Shown: one piece after another, positions 1-8,903 of the stretch
How positions within the stretch are numbered: the first letter of the stretch is position 1
Layout of the letters: each line of letters opens with the position of its first letter
NCBI RefSeq assembly: GCF_000332455.1
Contig: NZ_AOGY02000039.1
Location: 71,358 to 135,357 of the forward strand
Length of the DNA: 64,000 nt
Source: Leptospira vanthielii serovar Holland str. Waz Holland = ATCC 700522
GTDB lineage: Bacteria; Spirochaetota; Leptospiria; Leptospirales; Leptospiraceae
Direction: 5' to 3'
Notes under the pieces: model-generated
The model's input: the letters and a program-made list of their open reading frames with translations, nothing else
The model's database searches: none
Told to the model about the DNA's origin: nothing
Made by a program: the position numbers and the translations under genes

Positions 1-632
1 GCCTTAGGGATAAGGTCGAGTAATCTTTGGTTTGTATTTTTATTGGAATCTCCCATGTGGAAAATTTCCAAGGGATGTGTTTCTGCACTGACTCGGATGG
101 GTTTGGAATGAATTCCAATGGATTCAAAATTTTGTCCCTCTAGGGTTGCGGACATGATGAGTAGTTTCAGATCATTGCGAAAAACTTCTTGGGTTCTCCG
201 TGCCAAAGCAAAACACAAATCTGAATCCATTCGTCTTTCGTGAAATTCATCAAAGACAATCAGACCATAATCTTTAAGTTCAGGATCAGCGAGTAAAATT
301 TTTGTTAAAATTCCATCGGTAACAAATTCAATTTGAGTGTTTTTGCCTACTTTGGTATCGAACCGGACTCGGTATCCTACTGTTTCTCCCACTTCTTCAA
401 GTAGAGTTTGGCTAATTCGTTTGGCAGCGTTTTTGGCCGCAATTCGTCTCGGTTCTAAAATACAGATTTTTTTCCCAAAAGAAACGCCCTTTTTTAAGAG
501 TTCTGTTGGGAGGGCCGTTGTTTTTCCCGTTCCTGGGGGTGAATCCAAAATGGTAACTGGACTGGTTTGGATGGAATCGACTATGGATTGTAAGGCGGTA
601 AGTATTGGGAATGGATCCAAAGGATGTGACAC
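1..632 (-). CDS. hrpB: ATP-dependent helicase HrpB, N-terminal part (runs off the window)
   Basis: The minus strand reads an open frame from a GTG at 632-630, just after an in-frame TAA, to the window edge. It encodes the start of a DEAH-box RNA-type helicase. Visible motifs are a Walker A near residue 26 (SPPGTGKTT), followed by LEPRRIAA, TDGI, the Walker B/motif II DEFHER, and motif III MSATL. The DEFHER plus PPGTGKTT combination is characteristic of HrpB; the cellular role of that family is poorly defined. Only about 210 residues are present, so the helicase C-terminal and HrpB-specific domains lie outside. The GTG start has a purine-rich stretch (AAGAAGAAAAA) directly upstream. It is divergent from the methyltransferase gene at 754 across about 120 bp. 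Family call confident; start moderately so. Confidence 0.85.
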   Translation of the reverse strand, partial: MSHPLDPFPILTALQSIVDSIQTSPVTILDSPPGTGKTTALPTELLKKGVSFGKKICILEPRRIAAKNAAKRISQTLLEEVGETVGYRVRFDTKVGKNTQIEFVTDGILTKILLADPELKDYGLIVFDEFHERRMDSDLCFALARRTQEVFRNDLKLLIMSATLEGQNFESIGIHSKPIRVSAETHPLEIFHMGDSNKNTNQRLLDLIPK

Positions 633-753
633 TTTTTCTTCTTATAGAAGAGGGTGGGGGTTTAGGAAAAAAAATCAAACAATTTGTATTTAATTTTCTA
701 GAAATCGCAAGAATCGGGTTTTCAGTAAACATAAAATCCAGTAGGATCTCCCT

Positions 754-1626
754 GTGGATGCAAATCACAAACACTACGAAATCATAAAAGACTCTATCGA
801 ATATGTATTGGAGCATTTTGAAGACCAACCCAATTTGGACCAGTTGGCAGAACGGGTTTCTCTCAGTCCCTTCCATTTCCAAAAGGTATTTCGGACCTGG
901 GCAGGAGTTTCCCCCAAAGAATTTTTACAGTTTGTCACAATCACTCACGCCAAACGATTGTTAAAAGAATCAACTCTTTTGGATACAACATACTCTTTAG
1001 GGTTGTCTGGTACAGGGCGATTGCATGATCTTTTTGTGAAGTTAGAAGCGATGACCCCAGGAGAATACAAACGGGGAGGAGAGGGGCTTATTCTGCAATA
1101 CGAAGTATTTCCCTCTCCTTTTGGAAAGATTTTACTTGTATCTTCTGAGCGTGGAATCCAGTCGCTGCAGTTTGTAGATTCTTCTGAGAAAGAAATTTTA
1201 GAAATTAAAAATGAATTTCCGAATGCTGTATGGAAGGAAGGAGAATCTTTAGAACACGAAAAGTTAAAAGATTACTTCCAAAGATTTGTAATTCCAAAAA
1301 CACCGATTCCTTTGTATGTTTATGGAACGGAATTCCAAATGAAAGTATGGAAGTCATTATTAAAAATCCCACTAGGGAAACTTTGTACTTATGGAGATAT
1401 TGCCGAATCCATTGGACAAACATCGGCACAAAGAGCAGTGGGGACTGCCATAGGAAAAAATCCCATTGCTTACCTCATTCCTTGCCATCGTGTGATCCAA
1501 ACCTCAGGCCTGTTTGGTGGGTATCGGTGGGATCCCAATCGAAAACGAATGATCATTGCCTGGGAGCAGTCTAAACTTGTCTCACCAAACAATGATTCAC
1601 CGATACTAGTCGATAGAAATTCTTAG
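754..1626 (+). CDS. AraC-type HTH / O6-methylguanine-DNA methyltransferase fusion (Ada-like)
   Basis: A 290-residue protein starting at GTG 754. Residues about 5-105 form an AraC-family helix-turn-helix (ERVSLSPFHFQKVF and a second HTH ending in TPGEYKRGG). Residues about 110-275 are the alkyltransferase, with the active-site motif IPCHRV at Cys244 preceded by GTAIGKNPIAYL, and the FGGYRW loop after it. The family moves an alkyl group from O6-guanine irreversibly to its own Cys. Unlike E. coli Ada there is no N-terminal four-Cys zinc domain, so methyl-phosphotriester sensing is not expected. This layout is common as a separate Ada subtype. Whether it still activates genes cannot be judged from sequence. 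Confidence 0.9.
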   Translation: MDANHKHYEIIKDSIEYVLEHFEDQPNLDQLAERVSLSPFHFQKVFRTWAGVSPKEFLQFVTITHAKRLLKESTLLDTTYSLGLSGTGRLHDLFVKLEAMTPGEYKRGGEGLILQYEVFPSPFGKILLVSSERGIQSLQFVDSSEKEILEIKNEFPNAVWKEGESLEHEKLKDYFQRFVIPKTPIPLYVYGTEFQMKVWKSLLKIPLGKLCTYGDIAESIGQTSAQRAVGTAIGKNPIAYLIPCHRVIQTSGLFGGYRWDPNRKRMIIAWEQSKLVSPNNDSPILVDRNS

Positions 1627-1633
1627 GATTAAA

Positions 1634-2386
1634 CTAAACCAAATTCCTTGTATGAGACACTAAAAAGAAACCTACGAGTAAAAAACTTTGTGCGATTAGG
1701 TAAGTGACCCAAGGAACTTGAAATTCCCATTTGGGGTGCCTTGTTCCATTGATCGTAGTTTCTCCCATCACGGCATCAGAGAGTAGAAAAAATCCGGCTC
1801 CAATGGCTAAATAAATCCAAACTCCACCAAAAGCGAGATAGGCGTTGAAACATAAAGAAACAAAAAAGCAGAGAATGAGTCCATATACAAAGGCCGAAGC
1901 CATTACCCATTTGGACCTTTGTGGGTTATACACTCGGAAAAAAAAGATTAGGGCAGGAAGAACTAACAAAGCTCCCGTGATCGCATAAGGTAAAACACCG
2001 ATATACAACTCGTTCCAATTCGTTAACTTCCAAAAGGATAACAAAAAGAAAACTTGTGCAATGGCAAAACTAAAAATTCCCCCAAGGACTGGATCTTTCA
2101 TTTGTTTTTTGGCAATAGGGAATTGTAAATTAAACCAATCCCCTAAAAAAGAAAATCCAATGGCATACAAAGGATAAGAGAATCTTGTATGGCCCAATTG
2201 GAATAATAACCAAGCAAAAAGCAGAATTTGAAAGGAAAATCCCAAATAAATTCCACGCGAATGTTCTAAACGTTTCAGCGGGTTTGGTTCTTCCTGTAGT
2301 GTAAACCAATGGATAAAAAAAGCCGAAACAATGGCTACGGGAATGGTTGTGAGAATTAAGTAGTATACCATACTTAACTTTAACAT
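1634..2386 (-). CDS. YhhN-family membrane protein (lysoplasmalogenase-like)
   Basis: About 250 residues, almost entirely hydrophobic, with roughly eight membrane helices. It carries the spaced acidic motifs of the YhhN/TMEM86 family: FSFLGDWFNL, LLSDAVMG and, near the C-terminus, WVTYLIAQ. Characterised members cleave the vinyl-ether bond of lysoplasmalogens; the bacterial role is less certain. The ATG at 2386 is chosen; an in-frame GTG at 2419 would add 11 residues. It is convergent with the methyltransferase gene, with only 7 bp between stops. Confidence 0.75.
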   Translation of the reverse strand: MLKLSMVYYLILTTIPVAIVSAFFIHWFTLQEEPNPLKRLEHSRGIYLGFSFQILLFAWLLFQLGHTRFSYPLYAIGFSFLGDWFNLQFPIAKKQMKDPVLGGIFSFAIAQVFFLLSFWKLTNWNELYIGVLPYAITGALLVLPALIFFFRVYNPQRSKWVMASAFVYGLILCFFVSLCFNAYLAFGGVWIYLAIGAGFFLLSDAVMGETTINGTRHPKWEFQVPWVTYLIAQSFLLVGFFLVSHTRNLV

Positions 2387-2419
2387 GGTTCTAAAGAAAA
2401 TGCAATCAGGAAGTTTCAC

Positions 2420-3032
2420 AAAAGTTACCGTTTGAGTTTTACTTCTATTTTTTCATTTTAATCCACATTGTATGTTTTTTTGGTCTGATCAAAGAAAAGA
2501 TCCCGCCGGAAAGCACAAAACGATCGTTACATATATACCCGCTTCCACTCGCTCAGTTGAAATAATCTTTCTTTTGGCCTCTAACACCTAAGACAAAATT
2601 CCCAGATGAATTACAAGGAGGGGGAGTTTGTATTTCAGAAAATAGTTCCTTAGGATTGGCAAAGTTACCTCACCAAATACTGGGAATACGACCTCGATCA
2701 TAGTGAAATTCTGGACAAAACCATCCCTTCTCTCTCGTCTTACAGGCATTTGGAGTGAGAAGATGACATTTGTCATCGTAAGGAAATCCCTAAAAATGGT
2801 GTAGTAAACCCTCTCTATGAGGATGAGGGATAGAATTTAAATTTGAAGAGAGGTAAGCCTATCACCTATTTGGTTCTAAGAAACATAAAAAAAATCGAAC
2901 AAACCAGAATTAACGTTCTAAAACCCCTAACAAAACATTTTCAGCGGTTTTACCTACGTAATACAGAGAAGGTACGATTGAAAGAAATTCATCTTAGAAA
3001 ATTATAGGTAAAAAAATATGCGTTGTTTATCC
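2420..3032. other. Gene-poor stretch with possible decayed coding sequence
   Basis: About 610 bases upstream of the disrupted lipoprotein gene. No intact gene is convincing. On the plus strand, segments around 2605-2810 and 2840-3007 give short protein-like stretches (for example YWEYDLDHSEILDK and LRNIKKIEQTRINVLKPL) broken by stops and frame changes, which looks like a decayed gene of unrecognised family. A 62-codon frame on the minus strand (2588-2776) has no other support. The last 50 bases probably hold the promoter of the gene at 3033. Confidence 0.4.
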
Positions 3033-3086
3033 ATGAATCAAAAACTGAATTTTCTAATATTCTTAGCCTTCCTCTCTTTATTTAGG

Positions 3087-3111
3087 TAGAATCAAATTTT
3101 TAACGCAACAC
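3087..3111 (+). repeat. IS30 left terminal inverted repeat
   Basis: 25 bases; the inner 13 match the right end exactly. The outer half has 4 mismatches. Its first three bases supply an in-frame TAG to the interrupted lipoprotein gene. Confidence 0.85.
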
Positions 3112-3140
3112 CGATAATCTAATGAATAAGGTGTTAATAA

Positions 3141-4131
3141 ATGAATCATTATACAAGAATTAATTTGAAAGAAAGGGAAGTAATTGCTGAGATGCGATTT
3201 AAAGAGGAAAGTATTAGAAGTATAGCTAAGATACTGAATCGAAGTCCTTCAAGCATTTCCAGAGAATTATCTAAAGGTTATTCAAGAAATTCTTTCATTA
3301 ATTATTCAGTATCAAATGCTCAAATCATTTCACAGAAGAATGAAAGTTCCAGAAATTCTGGTAAAATAAAGTTGCAAAAACATCCAAATTTACGAAAATT
3401 TATAAAATCTAAATTAGAACTTAAATGGTCACCAGAGCAAATAGAGATGTCTTTAAAAGAAAATCTGCCAAGCGGAATTACAGAACCAGTTTCCCATCAA
3501 ACTATTTATACTTATATCTATCTTTTACCGAGAGGCGAACTATAAGGAATTGCAAAGCTATCTACGCCGAAAGATGAAACCCTACAAAAAGTCGAAAAAT
3601 ACTGATAATAGAGGTAAAATACCAGACATGATAAGCATTGAAGAACGACCAAAATCAGTTGAAAAAAGATCAATTCCAGGACATTGGGAAGGTGATTTGA
3701 TAATTGGAAAGAATCACAAAAGTGCAATTGGTACAATTGTAGAGAGAACTACTAGAAATGTTATACTGGTTCCTTTAACAAGCACAGATGCTGAGACCGT
3801 CAGAAAAAGTTTTGCCAAGGAACTAAAAAAAATGCCAACAGAGCTTAGACTTTCGATAACTTATGATCAAGGTAAAGAAATGAGTAACCATAAGCTATTT
3901 ACAAAAGATACTCAAATGAAAGTATATTTTTGTCATCCGGGAAGTCCTTGGGAAAGGGGGACTTGTGAAAATACGAATATGCTAATAAGAGATTTCTTTC
4001 CTAAAAAAACTGACTTTAATGATATATCAAGAAAAGAACTGAAAAGAGTCCAAAAGCTTTTAAATGAGCGTCCAAGAAAAACGCTTGGCTGGAAAACTCC
4101 CGCGGAAAAAATAAAGGAAGTGTTGCGTTAA
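3141..4131 (+). pseudogene. IS30-family transposase, frameshifted
   Basis: Two adjoining frames together give a full IS30 transposase. The first (3141-3545) has the N-terminal HTH (SIRSIAKILNRSPSSISREL) and ends at LPRGEL-stop. The second continues from about 3541 as YKELQSYLRRK and carries the DDE domain: GHWEGDLIIG (first D), ITYDQGKEM (second D) and SPWERGTCENTN (E). The change from one frame to the next near 3540 fits a one-base loss. No slippery heptamer is seen there, so a mutation is more likely than programmed frameshifting. It is probably inactive unless complemented. Confidence 0.85.
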
Positions 4132-4144
4132 ACTTTAGAATCTA
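4120..4144 (-). repeat. IS30 right terminal inverted repeat
   Basis: Reverse complement of the left end with 21 of 25 positions matching. It overlaps the last codons and stop of the transposase. Confidence 0.85.
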
Positions 4145-5631
4145 TCTTACAATTGGTTGTCCAGGCGGTGGTGGGGGCGGCGGCGGGGCGGCATTTGCTC
4201 TTTTAGGACTTGGCGGAGGAGGTGGCGACGTTCCGGCTCCCAAATTAGAAATTCAATACAATGGAGTTAGCCGAGAAAGTGGATCCACCCTTGATTTAGG
4301 TGCTGAACCAATCAATACTGCCGATGGCAAAACAGGAACTGTGACAATCAAAAATACAGGGACTGCTGCGATCACACTTCCTGGTTCACCAAACATTGTG
4401 GCATTATCTGGAACAGATGCCTCTTTGTTTACCGTAACACAACCAACTTCCTCCAATTTGCCGGCAGGGGCATCGGTTACTTTTACCTTGACTTTTAAAC
4501 CCACAACAGAAGGTGCAAAAACAGCCACGATCAAAATTCAGTCGAGTGATGCGGCTGTAGGTTCGTTTCAGTTGAATTTAACGGGAACGGGTGGAGCGGC
4601 AGCTCCTCGTTTGGCGGTCTCTGTGGGTGCTACACAAATTGCAGCGAATGGCAGTTATGGAATGGGGTCAGTAGAAATCGACTCTTCTGGTAATGCAGTG
4701 ACATTTACTGTGCGAAATACTGGGAGTGCTACTGCAAACCTAGATGGTCCACCTGCTGTTACCGCTTCCCCGATTGGCCAATTTGTTTTAAACCTGGCTG
4801 GATTTCCAACTTCCATTGCAGCAAATGACACAGCTACTTTCACAATACAGTTTTCACCGACAGGAACCGCAGAAGCCAAATCATCGAATATAGCAGTTGC
4901 TTATAATAGTAGTTTGAGTTTTTTATTCACCGTTACAGGCACTGCTACACCAAAACCTGTACCAACGATTGCGATTTCACATAATTCGAGTAGTTTTACT
5001 TCGGGAGGATCCATTCCCACCTTTGGTGTGGTTTGGCCCACTTTAACTTCTAGTACAAAAACAGTAACGATCAGCAATACTGGAACAGCAACTATGACTG
5101 GCATTACTCTTTCCAAACCAAGTGGCCATACAGGGGATTTCACAATCAGCGCTTTTAGTGGTGGTACTACTCTCGCTGCTGGTGCTTCTGGAACATTTAC
5201 CATTCAGTTTGCACCGTCGACAACGGGTGCCAGAGCAGCAGTTGTAAGAGTTGCTACAACGAATGGAACTAATGGGACTGCATCTAGTGCTGACTTAAAC
5301 GTTTCCGGAACGGGAAAAACAGGTGCAGATGTATTGGTTAGTTGGACAGGAACGAATGAAAAAGCTGTCAATGATACGGATGGTGGTTATAAAGTTTGTT
5401 ATAGCAAGACTTCTGGATTTACAGCCGTTCACAATGGAACAACTATCTTTTGTGCGGATGTTCCCAATTCAGGTGGTACGACACCTGTTTCCAAAGTAAT
5501 CTCTGTACCAACATTCGGGGATTGGTATTTCAAAGTTTATTCTTACGGAAAATACAACACCATCGGAGGGAGTCCTTCCGCCCAAACTTCTGCAGTAAAT
5601 GTTCCGAGCACATAGGAAAGGAATTAATCAC

Positions 5632-7656
5632 ATGAATTTTAATAAAAAATCAATTTCGAAACTTTTGATCGTAGCAACAATGTTAGTTGCGACAAACATT
5701 CTAATTTCCGAACCCGTTTTTAACTTAGATCAAACCAAACTAGATTTGGATGCACTTCGAGCTAAGTCTAAAGCTGGACAGAAACTTCCCTACCTCCCAG
5801 GAGAAGTAGTCATTACTTTTAAAAAACAAGTTCCAGACTCAGAGTTGGTACACCAAACTTCTAAGTTGGCGGCCTCTAACACAGGTGTTCTCAACTTAAA
5901 AGGACATTTTGCCACAGCAAGGTTATTTGGTTCTGAAACAATGGAAGAAGGTTTAGCTAGGATTAAAAAAGATCCTAATGTTGAATCTGTAGAACCTAGG
6001 TATTTATATTACAAACAAGCATCTGCACCAAATGATCCTGAGTTTGCAAGACTTTGGGGACTTAGTAATATTGGCCAGACGGTAGCTTCTCCTAGTTATA
6101 CAGCTAACTCTAGTAATCCGGGAACTTCAGGGAAAGATATGAATGTCCTCGGTGCTTGGGATGTTACTACTAGTTGCAATAATACCATTGTCGCTGTACT
6201 TGATACAGGCGTTACTTACACACACCAGGATTTGGTAGGCAATATGTGGGATGGTTCTGGTGGATGTGTAAACCAGAACGGAGTAGCAATTGGAGGTGGT
6301 TGTCCTAATCACGGTTACGATTTTGCAAGTGGTGATAATAACCCTCGTGATGAAGAAGGACATGGAACTCATGTCGCAATGACAATCGGAGCTGTCGGGA
6401 ACAACAACATTGGAATATCAGGAGTGTGCCAGTCTGCAAAGATTATGGCAGTCCGCGTTTTAGGACTTGGTGGAGGAACAAACGATAATATCGCCAACGG
6501 AATTTATTTTGCCGTTCGTAACGGTGCCAAGGTCATCAATATGAGTTTAGGTGGGTCTAGTTTTAGCTCTGCCATCGATTCAGCGATTGAATTTGCTCGC
6601 ACCAATGATGTTTTGGTAGTGGTTGCAGCAGGAAACGATGGGAAAAATCTAAATACTGACGGAGCCGCTTACCCTTGTGAAAATACTAATGCAAATGTTA
6701 TTTGTATATCTGCACTCGACCAAAAGCATGCATTAGCAAATTTTTCAAATTATGATTCGAATGGAACACTCACTAGTCGTGCAGCAGACTTCGGTGCCCC
6801 AGGAACCAATATCTATAGTGGTTATGGAACCGAAGTATCCTACAATGAAAATTCTACCAGTTACTCAGATTGGACTTATTCCACAGTAGGAACTGCTTGG
6901 GCATCCTCCACTTGTACTCTGTCAAATTACAAGATGCTTGTATCGGCTGATTGTACTTTAGCAAATGTTTTGTTCGATAGTTCTGTAAATACGATGACGA
7001 CAATGGCGTTAAATACAGAAAGTATTGTTTATAAAAATTTTACAATTCCAGCGGGGGCTACCAATGTGTCTCTTTCCCACTTTATAGTTAGTGTTGGAGA
7101 AAGACAAAATTCCACTACATGTTATGATTATATCCAAGCTAAGTATTCTGCCACTGCGAGCAATCCGGTAGCTGGTACAACTCTCACTATGTTTGACGGG
7201 AATATTGCCTTTCCAAATCAATACCAATCGCAGCTTTGTAGGAATGGCGGAACTGCTTTTGTCAGTAATTCTGCTGATACTAAAATCCTCACAAATTGCA
7301 TCGGAGGGGCTGGAACCAATTGTACGGTAGGGTACCGATTGGTAACTGATACTTCTGGTGCTTACCAAGGTGGGTTAGTCGGGGATGTGTTTCTAACGGC
7401 TTGGGCTCCTTCAACTACGGCCTATACTAACTTGAATGGAACTTCTATGGCTACTCCGAATGCAGCAGGTGTTGCCGCACTCATTCGTTCCTACAATCCA
7501 AGTTTTACTTATTCGGATGTTATCACAAAACTGATTGAAGGTGGAGTCACTGAGACAGCATTAACTGGAACTACTCAATACGGGAAGGCCATCAATGCCA
7601 ATGCCTCTCTCAAACACCTCAAACAAGTGACGGGTGTCACCGCTGTTTTACAATAA
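5632..7656 (+). CDS. Secreted subtilisin-like serine protease (S8)
   Basis: 674 residues from ATG 5632, preceded by AGGAAAGG. An in-frame ATG at 5599 lies inside the previous gene and lacks a signal-peptide start. Residues 1-27 are a signal peptide. Residues about 55-127 resemble an I9-type propeptide (LPGEVVITF, MEEGLARIKKDPNVESVEP). The catalytic triad is visible: Asp191 in AVLDTGVTYTHQDL, His244 in GHGTHVA, and Ser605 in NGTSMATPNAAG. Between His and Ser there is a long insertion (about residues 410-590) of Ser/Thr-rich, beta-sheet-like sequence with several Cys, perhaps a binding domain. Likely exported and self-processed. It lies 16 bp after the ASH lipoprotein gene and overlaps the next lipoprotein gene by 23 bp, suggesting one transcript that the IS30 insertion upstream may weaken. 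Confidence 0.92.
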   Translation: MNFNKKSISKLLIVATMLVATNILISEPVFNLDQTKLDLDALRAKSKAGQKLPYLPGEVVITFKKQVPDSELVHQTSKLAASNTGVLNLKGHFATARLFGSETMEEGLARIKKDPNVESVEPRYLYYKQASAPNDPEFARLWGLSNIGQTVASPSYTANSSNPGTSGKDMNVLGAWDVTTSCNNTIVAVLDTGVTYTHQDLVGNMWDGSGGCVNQNGVAIGGGCPNHGYDFASGDNNPRDEEGHGTHVAMTIGAVGNNNIGISGVCQSAKIMAVRVLGLGGGTNDNIANGIYFAVRNGAKVINMSLGGSSFSSAIDSAIEFARTNDVLVVVAAGNDGKNLNTDGAAYPCENTNANVICISALDQKHALANFSNYDSNGTLTSRAADFGAPGTNIYSGYGTEVSYNENSTSYSDWTYSTVGTAWASSTCTLSNYKMLVSADCTLANVLFDSSVNTMTTMALNTESIVYKNFTIPAGATNVSLSHFIVSVGERQNSTTCYDYIQAKYSATASNPVAGTTLTMFDGNIAFPNQYQSQLCRNGGTAFVSNSADTKILTNCIGGAGTNCTVGYRLVTDTSGAYQGGLVGDVFLTAWAPSTTAYTNLNGTSMATPNAAGVAALIRSYNPSFTYSDVITKLIEGGVTETALTGTTQYGKAINANASLKHLKQVTGVTAVLQ

Positions 7657-8008
7657 AACCATTCGATTTAGTATCTTGGTCGCAGCCTTAACCACAGGCT
7701 GCACCTTGTTTGGTGAAACAAAGCAAAAATTGAATATGAGACCTTTACAAGAACAAAGCCCTATGTTCAAGGAAGGAGAATATATCTTTTCTGCAGAAGA
7801 GGGTGTGGCCATCGAAGAATTACGCTCTTTATTTCACGAATTTGGTATCATCAAATTAGATTCTCTTATCATTCATGATAGAACTTATCTTCTTGTATTG
7901 AAAAACGATCCAGGGCTTGCCACCTTGGAGAAAAAAACAAAAGCTTCTAAGAAAATTAAATACATAGAAAGGAATGGAATGATTCAAAAGTACAATACGA
8001 AGCCTTAG
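7634..8008 (+). CDS. Small lipoprotein resembling the subtilase propeptide
   Basis: 124 residues from GTG 7634, overlapping the protease stop in another frame, which suggests translational coupling. The N-terminus has a positively charged start, a hydrophobic stretch and the lipobox ALTTGC (Cys23). The mature part (GEYIFSAEEGVAIEELRS ... KIKYIERNG) has the length, spacing and secondary-structure feel of the protease's own propeptide region (LPGEVVITF ... DPNVESVEPRYLYY). Both open with GE plus a beta strand, have a helix, and end in a strand with a conserved IE/VEP-type turn. The inference is an I9-like inhibitor or folding helper anchored in a membrane. The similarity is judged by eye and needs a profile comparison. 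Confidence 0.75.
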   Translation: MSPLFYNKTIRFSILVAALTTGCTLFGETKQKLNMRPLQEQSPMFKEGEYIFSAEEGVAIEELRSLFHEFGIIKLDSLIIHDRTYLLVLKNDPGLATLEKKTKASKKIKYIERNGMIQKYNTKP

Positions 8009-8351
8009 TTTTGTTAACTCACAAGTTCAGTAAAAAAACACAACCATTCACCCCAATCCAAACGAAAAAACTGATTTTCAATTTGAACTCCGTGCTGTCT
8101 AAAACAGTGCGTTCCTGATTTTACTATCAATCCTCCTCCCATTCTTTTCTTCGTGAAGACATTAAGAAAAAGATCTGCGGGCCAAAATAAGGATCATTTT
8201 GGCATCGTTATCAATTTTAAGTTTTGTAGTTTCCAAATCTATCGATTGTAGCGGAAATCTCTGTATACAAAGAAGGAATGTTCTAAAGATTCCTTGGGTT
8301 TTCCCTGAAATTATCTTGCGTATTTACAATTTGTCTCAATTTTTTTACGTT
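8009..8351. other. Non-coding stretch after the protease cluster
   Basis: About 340 bases with no convincing gene. An open frame from 8199 merely runs into the lipoprotein pseudogene that starts at 8352. A poly-T run just before 8352 is AT-rich and may be part of a promoter. No hairpin clear enough to call a terminator was seen. Confidence 0.5.
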
Positions 8352-8705
8352 ATGAAAATGAAAAGTTTACTTAGAAAATCCGTTTTTGGGTTTCATTTCG
8401 CGTCTTTTTTTTAAGCGTCATGGTTTCTGGAGTTTCTTGCTCCAAGAGCAAAGAGAACAATGCTATGTTAATGGGGACAATGTTAGTCGCTTTAAATGCA
8501 AATACAAGCTCAAGCTGTGCAAACAGAGACCATTGTAAGATGTTTGTCTCTAATTCTTATGCCGTTCTGAATGCTAAAATTTCAGGACTTGATAGCCAAT
8601 GTTTCCAATGGGAATCACCTTAATAAAACCATAGGAACTTTTCTAGCAGTGGGTAATGCCGGATGTGCCAACAACAGTTGGAAACTGGTTTGTGTGGAAC
8701 AGTAA
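8352..8705 (+). pseudogene. Decayed small lipoprotein gene
   Basis: Starts at ATG 8352 with a signal-like sequence (MKMKSLLRKSVFGFHF) and runs into a stop at an 8-T tract (8405-8412). With one more T the frame continues as LSVMVSGVSCSKSKENN, placing a lipobox Cys after a hydrophobic run. A second frame change near 8600-8625 is needed to reach AVGNAGCANNSWKLVC and the stop at 8703-8705. The mature part is Cys-rich (SSSCANRDHCKMF). The family is not recognised. Two frameshifts argue for decay; the T8 tract alone could also be phase-variable. Confidence 0.65.
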
Positions 8706-8760
8706 AAGTGTAACCCATGTGAGTGATCTAATGTGTTACCGATGTGCCTTTCCATACAAA
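8701..8760 (-). repeat. Solitary IS481-type terminal repeat
   Basis: About 58 bases that match, in inverted orientation, the left end of the IS481 element at 10614-10674. Both share the double motif GTGTAACCCATGTGAGTGAT and GTGTTACCGATGTGCC, differing at only a few positions. No transposase of that family adjoins it, so it is the remnant of a second copy or of a rearrangement between inverted copies. Confidence 0.75.
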
Positions 8761-8808
8761 AAACTGGAGCCACTAATGCGACATAAGATCAATTATGGGA
8801 AGTAACAA

Positions 8809-8873
8809 GTTGCATCACGTAATAATCTACTCGAAACACAAGTCATTGCATCATCTAAAATCTACTCCAAATC
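8809..8873 (+). repeat. Left terminal inverted repeat of the rve element
   Basis: Contains the blocks TTGCATC, CTACTCGAAA and CTAAAATCTACTCCAAAT with the same spacing as in the right end, separated by non-conserved bases. Confidence 0.7.
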
Positions 8874-8903
8874 CTATTAAAGGAAACGTTTACTCGTGTA
8901 CAG

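Larger units (their letters stand above)
3087..4144 (+). mobile_element. IS30-family insertion sequence (about 1058 bp)
   Basis: The element is bounded by imperfect 25-bp terminal inverted repeats (3087-3111 and 4120-4144) that match at 21 positions, including an identical inner block TTTAACGCAACAC. It contains one frameshifted IS30 transposase reading plus. It sits inside the signal-peptide codons of the ASH lipoprotein gene. No clear target duplication can be read at the junctions (AGG on the left, TCT on the right); IS30 elements usually duplicate only 2-3 bp. Confidence 0.88.
3033..5615 (+). pseudogene. ASH/Hydin-repeat lipoprotein gene interrupted by IS30
   Basis: The 5' fragment (3033-3086) encodes a hydrophobic signal sequence, MNQKLNFLIFLAFLSLFR. 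It stops at the left tip of the IS, where the next codon is TAG. The frame resumes after the right tip as LTIGCPGGGG (Cys codon at 4158), a plausible spirochaetal lipobox followed by a Gly-rich linker. The rest runs to 5615. It has three repeats of about 100 residues of the ASPM-SPD2-Hydin type (recurrent VTIKNTGTA, TFTLTFKPT, TFTIQFSP) and a C-terminal fibronectin-III-like segment. In intact form it would be a surface lipoprotein binding an unknown partner. A weaker internal GTG at 4341 could start a leaderless remnant. The subtilase starts 16 bp downstream, so this was probably the first gene of that operon. Confidence 0.85.

Noticed and set aside
2588..2776. 62-codon minus-strand frame
   Set aside because: No homology recognised, no ribosome-binding site, and it lies opposite the more protein-like decayed segment.
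3520..3560. Programmed frameshift in the IS30 transposase
   Set aside because: IS30 transposases are usually single frames, and no slippery run or stimulatory hairpin is visible at the join.
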